From contig NC_088775.1 in assembly GCF_954871325.1 (NCBI RefSeq), positions 16,283,561 through 16,347,560 of the forward strand: a DNA stretch of 64,000 nt, given 5' to 3'. Positions within the stretch are counted from its first letter, which is position 1. The number at the start of each line of letters is the position of its first letter. This document shows, in pieces, positions 20,957 through 33,807 of the stretch. The notes under the pieces were generated by a model, which was given only the letters and a program-made list of their open reading frames with translations, did not search any database and was not told the DNA's origin. This stretch comes from Gordionus sp. m RMFG-2023. Its lineage: Eukaryota > Nematomorpha > Gordioida > Chordodea > Parachordodidae. The translations under genes and the position numbers were made by a program.

Positions 20957-21670
20957 TAATCCTCAAAAAACGTCAATCAAGTTTAACCAATAGAGTTCTT
21001 TTAGAAAATATTTGTCCAATGATAATCATCATAGAAATTTTAAGCCATTAGTAATTCCCATGTTATATATAATATGGCGAAACACAATATCCATATCAAA
21101 TTTGCCATTGCATGTAAAATATTCTTTTTTCAACAAATTTTATCTAGATAATATTTTTGAAATATTTGCTCAACACCATAGTAAACACTATATTCTTCAT
21201 TTATTTTATTTTTAATGTGTAAACTTTCATTAGAGTCTATGACATCTGGGCTGAATCAAGGAGAGTTGGCTTAAAGTTAAAATTCAATTATTTTATTTTT
21301 GATAAAATCACATATACCAAGGTAAAAGTTCTTATATTTTAAATTTATATAAAAAAAATTCTTTTTACCTTTTAAAACCTAATTAATCAAAATTCAGATG
21401 CCATATCAATATCAGATGATTAGATATTAGTAATAAATATTTGCTCAACACCAAATTAAACAATATTTATTAAAATCTTCAATTATTTTATTTTTGATGT
21501 GTAAACTTTCATTAGAGCCTATGACATCTGGACTGAATCAAGGAGAGTTGGCTTCAAAGTTAAATTTCAATTATTTTATTTTTGATAAGATCTCAAATAC
21601 CAAGGTAAAAGTTCTTATATTTTAAAAAATTTCTTTTTACCTTTCAAAACCTAATTAATCAAAATTCAGA
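20957..21670. repeat. Direct repeat, right copy (~714 bp)
   Basis: Partner of 17903-18632, including the same internal tandem unit. The two copies differ by scattered substitutions and small indels. Confidence 0.85.
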
Positions 21671-22556
21671 GATGCCATATCAATATCAGATGATGTTGAG
21701 ATATTAGTAATATTAGCCAATTTATCTTTCATTTTTCAAAAGTATAATTTTTAAAAATAATTTTTATGCATTATTATATCATGCATTTTGCTTTTTTTTT
21801 TAATCAAGGCCTATACCAAAATATATGTTGCTGTACACCAAAATAAACACTATTTATAATATTGGAGAGTGGTTAAATTAACTACACTATACTTTATGAA
21901 TTATCACTTCTATGAAATATCAGAGCAAATATATATAAAATAAGTTCAGACAACTTTAGTAAAAAAATTGAAATTAGGCTAAGCAAAACTTGGGATGGGC
22001 ATTAATTAAATTCTTATTGGGCCTAAAAATGTTGTCATTTGCAGACCTCTGGTGATAATACAATTATATATTTTTGTTTTTCTTTAAATTTCTGAACATA
22101 TTAAAAAAGTAATTTTTATGGTTCCACGTCAATTCGGCGATATAAACAAATAGCATGAGAAGCTATTTTGCCTTCTCCCTTAACTCCAAATCCTAATTGA
22201 TAGGTATACTTAATAAGTTAAGACCCTGGATTTTGACCCTTGGCAATTATTTTTGCTATAGCCCATTGCAATGTGGTAGATACTACCACAGTGTTTTATG
22301 AGATAAACAGTTTGGCCCCATAATTGATTTTAATCTATGATGGCAGGTCTTTTTTAATTTAGGAAGGTTTTAAAAGCTTATAAATGATTCTTGATGAGTG
22401 CAGATTTTATAAGAAGTGAGAACAAAAACCATTGTATCTGGGTAAAAAATTTGTTACAAATATCATAACTTACAAATCATATTTTTTTTATTCCATATTT
22501 TCCGTAATATATTTGACTATTGGTTAGTTGAGTAGAGCCCAGACCCGGGGTTTGGG
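21671..22556. other. AT-rich stretch without recognised feature
   Basis: Neither strand shows a supported ORF, and no repeat end was found. Confidence 0.4.
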
Positions 22557-24520
22557 CAGGGTTGCCATGTCTCCCCCCCATCAGTGGGAGTCTCCCACAA
22601 TTTTTTAGTTTACCCACATACATCTCACTCCCACAAAACTCCCAAAATTAGAAATCTCCCACAAAAAGCTCCCACAATTTTTTAATTTCTCACACAATTT
22701 TTTTTTAGCATTTTAATGTTTTTAATAAATAAATAATAATTTTGAGAGACAGTATTTGATTATTTTTATATTTTTAAAATAAATTTTAAATATTTATTCG
22801 AAAAATATGTCTAGTTCTTTTATTTTATTTTTCCGCTCTAAAATATATTTTTTATAAAATTCTCCAATTCTCCACTCGACATTTTCAAAATTTTTGTGTT
22901 AGAAAGAATAGAAGTTAGAACAGTATGTATAATTATTATAAATATATTTTAAATTACTTAATATATTTTATATCGTTATCTAGAATTGCAGTGCTCCACT
23001 CGACATTTTCAAAATTTTCGTGTTAGAAGAATAGAACTTTTAGAAGTGGATATTTAATCTTTAATTCTTTTAAATAAAGTTAGTGGATGAATAATAATGA
23101 TTAAATAATATTTTTCACTACTTACTTTTATACTATTCCATAAAGTATATGTCAAGCAAAAGATTATAAATATAATTGATATATTATTCAATTCAACAAT
23201 AGCTCAGTTATAACAAACGACAATCTACCAAATATTATCATTTTAAAAATATGCGTACCATCATGCAAAATGCATATGCTATCTGTCATCACAATGTGTG
23301 TCGAATCTTTTCTCCATTATATTTAACGGCTCCAAAATAAGTGCTAACTTTACTTGTGGTAGGACAAAAATGAGCAAGGCTATCACAAATGTGTTAGGAC
23401 CTGAATCCAAGAGGTCAATTCTAGACGATTTGAAAGAAGGACATTCTTATGCTACTTTAACAGATGCATCAAATAAGGGAAATATTAAAACATTTCCCCT
23501 GATCCTTCGCAGGGCATTTCTATAAAACTATTGAAATTTTTTTCATCCGATAGTGAAATATCCAACGATATAGCTAACCACATAATGGTAAATATAGCTG
23601 ATTCAGGGTTATCAATGAGTTGCATGTCAGCTTTCTGCGCTGATAATGCCTCTGTTTATTTTGGCAAAAATCAAAGTGTATTTACCGAATTGAGGCAGCA
23701 CAATAATGAATTAATATCAATTGGCTGTATATGCCATATACTGCATAATTCTTGCAAGAAGGCAATGTATGTAGGAGTGGTCTGATTTGGAATGGTGTGA
23801 GTTGTTGCGATATGTACCTATCAGGTGGTTATCATTAATACCTGCCATCGAGAGAATTTTAAAATTTTACGAACCCTTAAAGAAATACTTCTTAAATAAA
23901 GATTTTAAAAGCTGTCCTAAAATTTTGAAAAATTTTTTCGAGGATGAAATGTCAGAAGCATATTTGGGATTAGTTTCACATGTAGGAAATCTACTTCATG
24001 TAGTTAATATTCAGTTGCAATCAGAAGAATCTTTATTGGTAAAGATTCACAAAATCATGCTACAGCTCTGTTCATCTCTACAGTTAAAAATAGATAATAA
24101 ATTTTATGGCGCTATTGCTAAAAATATTATATTAAAATGTTCAAATAATACTCTAATTAATGCATTTTTAAATGAAGCAGATATTTTTATTAAGACAATT
24201 TTAGATACAATCAAAATTTGATTTTAATAACTCTATTTACAAATGTTTAAATATTATGACCTTGGAACAGAAACCATCATTTGATGGTTTTTGTAATTTA
24301 ATAAATATATTAAAATTACCGATAGACATTGAAGCCTTGTTTGAAGAGATTGTAATTTTTTCCATTTTTTATGATTCGCCAGAATACTTAAAGTTAGATG
24401 GCCTAAAAGCAGAGGAGAAATGGGTGGAATTTTTTCGTAATAACGATAAATCCCCATGCTTGGAAAAAATTTGTGAGTATGTTTTCTCCTTACCGGCTCA
24501 ACAACTTTGAGTCATTTAAA
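22557..24520 (+). mobile_element. hAT transposase relic, ZNF862/KIAA1586-like
   Basis: Begins with CAGGGTTGCCATGTCTCCC, an end seen in this hAT group, followed by CTCCCACA-rich repeats. Plus-strand frames at 23298-23525 (CGRTKMSKAITNVLGPESKR, TLTDASNKGNIKTFPLI), 23531-23785 (AFCADNASVYFG, GCICHILHNSCKKA), 23787-24221 (RWLSLIPAIERILKFYEPLK, KNFFEDEMSEAYL) and 24256-24510 (C-terminal part) follow one another as in the intact family. Frame changes and stops separate them. The matching right end is not visible, so it may be truncated. Confidence 0.82.
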
Positions 24521-25793
24521 GAAACATTTTTATTTTTTTATAAAAATCTATATAGACTTTTCTAAATCTGACTTGGGAACATTTTAATTTTCATCCATTT
24601 GAAACATTCCAATTCTTTATAAAGGTTCTGATTAGAGAGCAAAATATAAAATTCTATATCTATACATTCAATAAATTATCATTGAATTTATTTAATTTTT
24701 TTGTCCATTTTTAATATCTGTTTCAAATTTTACTTGAAGATAAGTTATGCTCTCATCTAGCAAGAATATATTTTTCAGATTATAAATTACAAATACAAAT
24801 GAATAAGATATTTTTAAAGATTTTTTATTGTGCACATAAATGAAAATTACTAACCATATACTTCATATAAATAATGAATTTTAGAATATCCCTTCATCTA
24901 AAAAATATAAATTTCTAAATCACACCTCTTCATCCATTGTTAAATAAAGGTAAAATTTATTATTTTATCATTGAATAAAGGAGAAAATTCTGATTTCCCG
25001 TCATTTTTGACGGGCTATCAGCTAGTAACAATAATAATGGTCAAAATATTAAATCCAAAATTTCTGAATTTCTTTCAAACTCAACAAGTCATGCAAGGAT
25101 CGTGGTATTTAAGAAAGATAATTCAGAGGTACGAGGAATCTTTCTTAGGGATTATTGGAAACCTGTACGGAAGCATGCAAAAAGATTTTAGATATAATGA
25201 GTATAGAAAGGAGAGATACCTCTTGAAATTCTGCCACACAATAGCTTAATTGATAGAATTATTAAAAATTTATGGGCTGAATTTGCTGCCAGAATTACAG
25301 CAACAAGTTGTCATCAAAATATAAACAATTGTAAATTGAAAAGAGCCATAATTATGATAACGTTATCTAAGCTCAAACAATGATCACAGCCAAACATAAG
25401 CAATTCAATATAAATAATTTAATTGTGATGAGTGACATCATTTCCTAAGAACAAATTCAAATATGGTTAACTACTTCCCACTTCTCCTTTTTCGGTGCTA
25501 ATAATGGAAGAGAATGAGGTTTTTTTTACATTCACTTTTTGTGCAATAATCGGTGGCCAGGGAAACTCAATGTTTTTTTGAAGAGATAATATTGATAATG
25601 TTGACTTTTTCTTTTTTTGTTACATTCTTTTTTATTGCTGAATTAAAATTAACTTTTACTTTTTTGTTATTTTTTTAAAATTAATGTAGCGTAAATTGAA
25701 TTGAATAATTTACTTTTTATTATAATATTAACACTTGATATAAATATATTGATTTTGAATATTGTAAGATACTTTTGCTTTACTACTTTTACT
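24521..25793. other. Mostly featureless; one unassigned open frame
   Basis: At 24971-25249 (+) a 92-codon frame contains FFQTQQVMQGSWYLRKI and a Lys/Tyr-rich end. It is less AT-rich than its surroundings but was not recognised and has no neighbours that explain it. The rest is AT-rich. Confidence 0.35.
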
Positions 25794-25990
25794 TAGTGTT
25801 GTTAAACGGCTCGTTTTGAAACGATTTTTAAAAGCGGCTAACTCAGTTTTTTATCCAGAAAAATATTACGCAAGCCTGAAAATTTTACTCATAGAAGGAG
25901 TTAAAATCTAGACATATAGTATCGAAATTTCAAGGCTTAGTCAATATTTTTCTGACGAAAATATCGAGTTAGCCGTTTTTAACAATATTA
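25794..25990. mobile_element. hAT-type MITE, copy 2 of the ~195-bp family
   Basis: Runs from TAGTGTTGTTAAACGGCTCG to GCCGTTTTTAACAATATTA. The 8-bp target duplication CTTTTACT (25786-25793 and 25991-25998) is perfect, fixing the family boundaries. Confidence 0.88.
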
Positions 25991-26629
25991 CTTTTACTGT
26001 TCTTAATGTGATTTTTTTAAAATAATATGATATGCATTTTTTTAACAAAAAATTAAAAATAAAAAAATTTTAATTTGAAGAAATCTAAAGAAATGACTTA
26101 CACTTAATCCCCACCAGTGTTATTAAAATATCGCGCTACTATAGCGCGCCCCTTGTTAGGCAGACTTAGCGCATATCAGTAGTTCGTTACTTTTAATAAT
26201 AAATATAGATAAAATAATTAAAATTATATTTATAATTAATTCTAAGATTATAATTTTTTTATTTAATTTTTTTTGAAATTGAAATTTATATTTAAAAATC
26301 TGCATTTTAAATCTACTTTACAAAATAATATCAAATGTAGATGGAGATTAATGATAATTTTGGTACAGATCATATCGACAATGTAATTTTCCTAGAAAAT
26401 AAGGATAATGTGGAATTTCCCTTTCCCAAATTCGCAAAATATATTAATATCGATAAAAAAAATTAACAAAGGATATAAATTTGGGAAATTTATCGGAAGG
26501 CTTTAATCAAACAAAACTTAAAAGTATTATAACAAACAAATGTAATATCTGTGTGTAGACTAGTGTTGTTAATCGACTAAGTCTATTCGACTTAGCCGAA
26601 AACTGGAGTCAAGTTTTGGGTCGAAAAAA

Positions 26630-27075
26630 TCGACATAAAACTAACTCGAGTTGTGAACTCAAGTCTATCAACTTGAGTCGACTAGAGGACGAATAGTTTT
26701 ATAAACTTAGTCGACTAGAGGACGAATAGTTTTATGAACTTAGTCGACTAGAGGATGAATAGTTTTATCAACTTAGTCTACTAGAAGACGAATAGTTCTA
26801 TAAACTTGAGTCGTCGACTAGAGGACGAATAGTTCTATAAACTTGAGTCGTCCTAGAGGACGAATAGTTCTATGAACTTGAGTCATCGACTAGAGGACGA
26901 ATAGTTCTATGAACTTGAGTCATCGACTAGAGGACGATAAGTTCTATGAATTTGAGTCATCGACTAGAGGACGATAAGTTCTATGAACTTGAGTCATCGA
27001 CTAGAGGACGAATAGTTTTATGAACTTGAAGCGTCGACTAGTGTACGAATAGGTCTATGAACTTGAGTATACTAA
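26630..27075. repeat. Left tip array of the large hAT
   Basis: About ten head-to-tail units of roughly 35-40 bp with core GTCGACTAGAGGACGAATAG and then TTCTATGAACTTGAGT. GTCGAC is a palindrome. Units near the middle are the most alike, pointing to local amplification. Confidence 0.88.
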
Positions 27076-27174
27076 AGGACGAAGATTTTAAATTAGATTT
27101 ATAAAACATTTTTTTATTTTTAACTTTAGATTTCCAACTTGAGTCGTTATACGAAATATAATATACTTGATAGT

Positions 27175-27470
27175 GATCTGCATCAGGCCTAATTTTCAAG
27201 CCCGGCCCGGCCTGAAATTTTTTTTAAAAAGTTTTGCCGGCTTGGCCCGGCCCGAATTATTTAAATATACAAAGTCATTTTTATAATTACTCATTTCAAT
27301 ATATAAAATCAAATATTTTTATTTTACATAAAAAATTCAATATAAAATTGATACAGACCTGCCCGATTTTTTTTTGAAAATATTAGGCCTGGCCCGGCCC
27401 GAACCCGACTCTTTTAAATAGAATTAGGCCCAAGCCCGACCCCATGTCCGTTCGGGCCTGGTCAGAGAAC
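27175..27470. mobile_element. GC-rich inverted element inside the large hAT (probable MITE)
   Basis: Blocks CAGGCCTAATTTTCAAGCCC and CCGTTCGGGCCTGGTC face each other, with GCCCGGCCCG motifs at both sides of an AT-rich core. No target duplication was found. Related GC-rich blocks occur at about 30650-30930. Confidence 0.5.
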
Positions 27471-27621
27471 GAATGAATTATTGGAAATGGGGAAGATCGT
27501 GATTTAAATTTAGTCTAGAATTTTTAATATATTTTTTTAAAGCTTTTATCAGAATTGTGAACATTATAACAATTTAATATAATATAGCGATACACTTTAT
27601 ACCAACAAGATGTTTATTATA

Positions 27622-28685
27622 CAGGGTTGCATGTGTTTTATTTGGTGATATAATAAAAACAAAAACTATTAAGTGGTATAATTATTAATTATGAAGTTTT
27701 TAAAAAACATAAATACCTCATTTATGTATTAAGAAAAAAAAATAGTTTAAGTGAATATTTTTTCAAATTTTTACAATAATTTTTATTTAAAAAAGTAACA
27801 TAAGAATTTACCTATGAAATGTTCTAGAATATCGTAAGTAATTGGAAAATTAATTATTTGGAAGTATAAGTGGTAATACTGTATTGTATAAATCATCAAC
27901 AAAAAATAATACTATGCATTTAATGATATTTATTTCAGATTCTATGAACCTTCTCAATATTTATCATAAAGACTTACATAAAGAATTTAAACTTAAAATC
28001 AGCCACCACCCACCTTTAAAGTAATTAACTTATATTGCAGATAAATGTAAATGCCATTCTTTTTTTTCTATAGAAAGGCGCTCAGATGAACGAAATATAA
28101 AAATTATCAACCAAAAAATATTTTATTTTGTATATATTATAATAATCTATAATTGGCCCCCCTATAAACTCCGGAAATTTCTTGCCTTAACCGAGGCTAT
28201 TGACGTATCAATATGTTTGACAATGTCCTTTATTTTCATTCTTTCCATTTCCGGCTGGGACAACAATTTGATTACTATGTCAATTTTCTCTTTATTCCAG
28301 CAATTATATTTTCTTTTTGGGTTTTTAATTGCCAGTGAGTTTATAGGGTTATTATAGTAGAATTGGCACTTATAGCAGATTGCCAAAATGATGTGGAAAA
28401 GGAATGATTAGATAAAAAGGAATTATTATTATAGTATAAAGAAGAATTTCTAAAACTATTATTGGTATTATTGGATAAAATATTATTAATATTAAACATT
28501 TTAAATTTAAAAAATTATTTTTTTGTAATTAAAAAGTTTTATGAGAAATTTTTATTAATTGTAAAAAATTTTTCCTAATACATAAATGTGGTATTTATGT
28601 TTTTTAAAAACTTCATAATTAATTATTATACCACTTAATAGTTTTTGTTTTTATTATATCACCAAATATAACACATGCAACCCTG
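27622..28685 (-). mobile_element. Long-inverted-repeat element with Myb-like ORF (inner layer)
   Basis: Ends CAGGGTTGCATGTGTT and its complement, with inverted arms extending well over 100 bp (GGTGATATAATAAAAAC.., AGTTTTTAAAAAACATAAAT). On the minus strand, 28162-28386 encodes YNCWNKEKIDIVIKLLSQPE and MKIKDIVKHIDTS, a Myb/SANT-like helix-turn-helix. No target duplication is evident. The family is not assigned; PIF/Harbinger elements carry a Myb-like protein, but the 3-bp duplication that would support this is not clear. Confidence 0.7.
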
Positions 28686-31600
28686 TGAAAATCGCGAAGG
28701 GGGTGGGGGGTGTTAATGCTTAAAACCTATTCATACTGTGATGTATATTGCCGACTTTTTTAGATGAACCAGAGCTCTATTATGTCAAGAAAAACATTTG
28801 TTTTAGTGTAGACCTTTTTTTTATCGGGATAATTTTTTATCCCAAGAAAATAATTTATGCCTGGAAATTTTTTTTCAATAGTTAATATAATTTGAATTTA
28901 TTTTTTGTTTCTTCGAAACGCTCCCTTTTTCATAATATTATTTGTTTTTTTCATGGTACTTTTAAAATAAATAAGATTTGTATTTTATATTTTTATATTT
29001 AGTTATAAAGTAACATATTTTATTGTTTTATTTATAACATATATATAAAAATTTAATTATTAATAAAAAATTCATTCGCGTAGATTTGTTAGTTATTAAA
29101 TGTCTTATTTATGTGAATGATTTAATAAGACATAATTTTTGTTATTTGAAAATTTTCTAAGCTGAGGTAATTTTAAAATAAATTCACTCTTTACATAAAA
29201 ATTATTCATTAAAATAGAGAAACATAAATTAAAATGTTTTTGATCTATGATTTTAAATTTGTAAAACCTTAGATAAAATCTAATAAAAAGAGGCCTATAA
29301 TCTTATCTTATATTAGATAAATGAATACTAAATATCTTCAAAATAATATATAAATTACACAATATTTATTTATATTTTAAATATTTATTGATAACTGTAT
29401 AATGCAAATACCAAGATTTATAATAGAATCAATAAGATAAAAATGTGTATATATTTCATATTGAAACATCTCAATTATTTAGGCACATATAATGTTTAAA
29501 TGTTGATGACATCCTGTTTCGCTTCTTGGTCAAAAAATCAACGGCCTGAATGCTCTTTCGCTTGGAACGCTGGACGTTTGTTGAGCAAGGTAATCCTTAG
29601 CTATCAGCGATAAGGTTGGGTAAAAATCGCTGTTTTTGGCCCACCAATCAAGTATATTAGTTGACGCTGGTGCAACCGGTTCTTTGACATTCATTAATTT
29701 CATCTCTAATGAGATCTGGAAATTCACAAGCTTCTCTAAAATTATAAATTAATATAACCAAATATTTATAATTACTTTCTCAATTCGTGATGCATACAGA
29801 CCAAATAAGGCTGTTTCCAAATCATCTAGAGAAGTCATACACATTTGATTTTTGTGGCCACCCGTAGGTTTTATATAATAAATTAAATTTTTCATTATAA
29901 TCCTGCTTTGCTACAAAATGAGGCATATATCTCATCTTAGTTTTCGGATCTAACATGGTAGATACATAATTGCTGATTGTGCTCAATTTTTTCAAATATG
30001 TTTTCATTTAAAATAATTTTAAATATGATTGTGCAATAAAAAAATTATTAATAAAATATAAGAATAAATAATTAAAAATTATTACCCCCCACACTTCAAT
30101 AATAACCAATCCCTCCCCTTGTTTCTTTCTCCCAAAATAAATCTATCTATTTATAAATAAATTTTTCAAACGATTTATATTTTTTAATAAAAAAATAATA
30201 GTAAATAAATCATATATTAAAATTCCACATAGACAGTAATAATATGATTTGTTATTGTACAAATATAACACTATTTATTATAAATCATTTTAAGAATTTG
30301 AAAATAAAAATATTGACAAAGAAGCTTCTAAATATAAGATATTATTCCTCCTTCCTACCCTATGACCCCCCCCCCCCCTGATAATGAATTTTATGTGATA
30401 TATCAAATTTTATCACCGATCTTTGAATTAAAAAAAATTGATAATAAATTTAAATAAAAGTCAATTAATTTCATTTCAAGCTTCTTTTTTTGATTTAAAC
30501 CCCTTTTTTAATATGAAATTTATATGTTTTATCACATATTCAATCAATAAGAATAATTTTTTAATATAAACGCCCCTTTTTTAAGAAAATGTTTTTCGAT
30601 GTTTTGATAATAAGAATCAATACATTATTTATCAGAAACCTGCAGAGGTATCATATAACGGCTTAAAAAAATGTCGGCCTGGTCCGGGTTTTATATTTTA
30701 AAGCTCGGCCCGAATTTTTCTGAATATTTTTCGGTCCGGATTTCTATAAAAAAAGATTTTCGGCCTGGGTGTATAAATTTTTTTTGTTTTGGGTTTTAAA
30801 AAAATATTATATACCAATTTGGCATTTTACGGATCTTTATGTGATATATTATTCTATGATATCCAATTTTTAAATATATCTATTTATTTTTTATATATAA
30901 TAATGGCGATTTACAATATTTGTCCAGGCCTGGAACTTTTTTTAAAAAAAAGTTTCTGTTATTTATAAATAGAATCTAATTTTACTTGTGACTAAATTTA
31001 TGGTAAATGTATAGCATTTATTTGAATATTCATAAGAATAATTTAACATACTTTTGGTGGGTCTTAACATTCAAAATATTCATATTTATCATGCCATTCT
31101 TGATCATATTAGTAGACACCAGAAGCTTAGCCAGGAATTTGCTTGAGAGTGGTGTGGGGGGTGGGGGTAATTTTTATAAAAATAATTCAAAAATTTCTCC
31201 TTAAATAAATATTGAACATCTAAAATTATTTATTTATTAGGATTAATGACTAGAAAAATAACAATTACTAATATATTAATAATCTGTAAATAAATAAATA
31301 TACTCTCTAAATAAAATATATACAATTTTATCCACCGAAATTATTTTATAATGACTAGATGTATATAAATAGCATATAATCACGAGGCTTGGATATTCGG
31401 CTAAAAATTTGGTTTCGCCGTTTTTGAAATTGGTTGAAACAGTCACTATAATATAATTACGTCCTGAAAAAAATTTATACAAAATAATAAATTTTTGAAC
31501 CTTTAATATGTATATAAATCCATTTCATTTAATTCTGCCATTAAATCTTTGAATATACTGGTAAATGAACACAATTCGTTATGTTATTTAACGCTCAATT

Positions 31601-32239
31601 TATTTGCGAATTGTGCCAGTTTTTCCAAGGCATTTTCAGAAACCTTTACTATTTTTTCATCAAAATGCCTCATTTAAATTTTTTAACAGGTCCACTCGCA
31701 CTTTTTAAAATCAATTGTCATCTTTCTACGGTACATATTTACTGAAATTTTAATTTAAAATGTTTACAATATCTATTTTTACCCATTTGCTTTAAAAAAA
31801 CTTAAAAATAATTTTGACAATTGTCATTTTTTTATGATACATCTTCACTGAAATTTTAATTTAACATATTTTTACCCATTTGCCAAAATTCAAAAATAAC
31901 GATTATGACAATTATCACTTTTTTATGGTACATAATCACTTAAAAATATAACGATGACAAATGCCAGTGCATTAATAATAGTAAGTCAGAGCATTATAAT
32001 TAAAAGAAGCTATATATAACTTACCCTCCCATAATTTTAATATCTACTAAATGTTATTATATATATTGGAGTCAACCCTAGAAGCCTTGGTCGAAAAAAA
32101 TGATCAGGATAATGGGTGAGGTGAAAAAAAGAAGCCTAAACCTTAGATCTTCCTTTAAAAAACGACCCATATTTTGGATCGGATCCAATAAAACGATCAC
32201 AACTTTGGGTTGAAGTCGTAAAAAATGACCCGTTTGAGT

Positions 32240-32945
32240 CTGAGTCGAACGACACAACTATACGTTTTCTAGTTGACTTAAGTATATAATTCGTATAACG
32301 ACTCAAGTTGGAAGTCTAAAGTTAAAGAAAAATGTTTTATAAATTAATAATAACTAATTTAAAATCTCCGTCCTTAAGTCGACTCAACTCAAGTTCATAG
32401 AACTATTCGTCCTCTAATCGACTCAACAATATAATTTGTATTCAGGACTCAAATTGGATGTCTAAAGTAAAAAAATGTAAATAACAGAACAAATATCTTA
32501 AATAATAATAACTAATATGAAATATTAGCACTATAGTCGACTCAAATTGACCACTCAGGTTCATTGAACTATTCGTCCTCAACAATATAATTTGTATTCA
32601 CGACTCAAATTGGATGTCTAAAGTAAAAAAATGTAAATGACAAGACAAATATCTTTAATTGAAATATTAGCACTCTAGTCGACTCAAATTGACGACTCAA
32701 GTTCATAGAACTATTCGTCCTCTAGTCGACTCAACTATATAATTTGTATTCACGACTCATGAAAGTATAGAGTAAAAAAATGTAAAATACAAAAAATATC
32801 TTAATTAATAATAAATAATATTCGTCCTCTAATCGACTCAAGTTGACGACTCAAGTTCATAACTCGAGTTCACGACTTGAGTTTGAGTTAGTCGACATAT
32901 TCGACTAACGACTCGAGACTCTGAGTCAGAGTCGGATGAACTCGA
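32240..32945. repeat. Right tip array of the large hAT
   Basis: Inverted relative to the left array: CTATTCGTCCTCTAGTCGAC and GACTCAAGTTCATAGAACT repeat several times. They are separated by a longer unit (AATTTGTATTCACGACTCAA.. AAAAAAATGTAAAT) that itself recurs about three times. Confidence 0.85.
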
Positions 32946-33807
32946 CTTTTTAACAACACTAGTGTAGACCAATCTTTATTCTAAAAATAAAATTTGAATT
33001 AAAGTTGCATCTATAGCAGTTCTGGAGCTAGATGAGTTAATGTGAAGCTGATGTTTCAACTGGCCATATGATATTATTCAAGAATTATATTATAAATTAA
33101 AAATTACAATAAATAGTTAATATTAGCATCTCATTTTATCATCGGATTCATCTATTTAACAATAAAATTTTAAACATTATTATCTTAATTATCTGTTAAA
33201 CATGCTTAAAATTAACCACATATCTATTTATATATTTATAAATTTTACCCAACATGCTAACGTATTTCAATCCTTTCACATTTTGATCAATTTTGAGAGA
33301 AATTGGTTTAATAGATAAAAGGTTAAAGGGTGATGCCTTGGCCAATTAGCAAACATGGTTATTTATGCCACTTATCCTCCTATATAATTTTTATTCTAAC
33401 TATTACTGTTATAATTTAAGACTGACCCTCGCCATATCAAAAACACCACCTACTATAGATTATTTTTTTGAAATAAATAATAATACAACTCTGGACCCAT
33501 TTTTTTAAATTTAAAAATACTCAAATAAATTTTTTTGAGCGATTATTTAGACAAAACTTTCTTATCGTCGTTCTAACTTGGAGTTGACGGTATGGAATTA
33601 TTATTATTGATGTGTAATATAAAATTAATTATACATATATATAATGGAAATTTTAGTCTTTATACAAATATTTTTTATTTATGGAAATAGAGATATGTAC
33701 AAATAATTTTTGAAAAAATTATAAAGTGGCTATAGCGAGCTACCTTTTTTTGTAAAATACCGGTTGCGATATCGAGCTACTTTTAAATGTAGGGTTCAAC
33801 AACACTG

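Larger units (their letters stand above)
26561..32961 (-). mobile_element. Large hAT element with tandem tip arrays (middle layer)
   Basis: Ends TAGTGTTGTTAATCGACTAA and CTTTTTAACAACACTA, with a perfect 8-bp duplication GTGTAGAC at 26553-26560 and 32962-32969. Minus-strand transposase relics: 29822-30007 (TMLDPKTKMRYMPHF) and 29530-29727 (NILDWWAKNSDFYPTLSLIA, QQTSSVPSERAF). At 6401 bp it is unusually long for a hAT; the extra length comes from tip arrays, other insertions and AT-rich filler. Confidence 0.88.
26115..33807. mobile_element. Old hAT split by a 6.4-kb insertion (outer layer of nest)
   Basis: Left part 26115-26560 begins CAGTGTTATTAAAATATCGC; right part 32962-33807 ends GGTTCAACAACACTG. 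Flanking 8-mers ATCCCCAC and ACCCACAC agree at 6 of 8. The left part resembles the reverse complement of the hAT at 6001-7233, including the TAGCGCGC tip palindromes, so it is the same family in the other orientation. Without the insertion it is about 1.29 kb. Confidence 0.78.

Noticed and set aside
24971-25249. Possible integrase-like or other mobile-element protein.
   Set aside because: No catalytic motif seen; left as an unassigned frame.
27622-28685. Assignment of the Myb-bearing element to PIF/Harbinger.
   Set aside because: No 3-bp TWA duplication is clear, and the Myb-like domain alone is not decisive.
30362-30379. C-run near 30,370 and similar C or G runs at 35,360, 46,619 and 62,815.
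   Set aside because: Simple homopolymer tracts; not CRISPR, telomere or structured RNA evidence.
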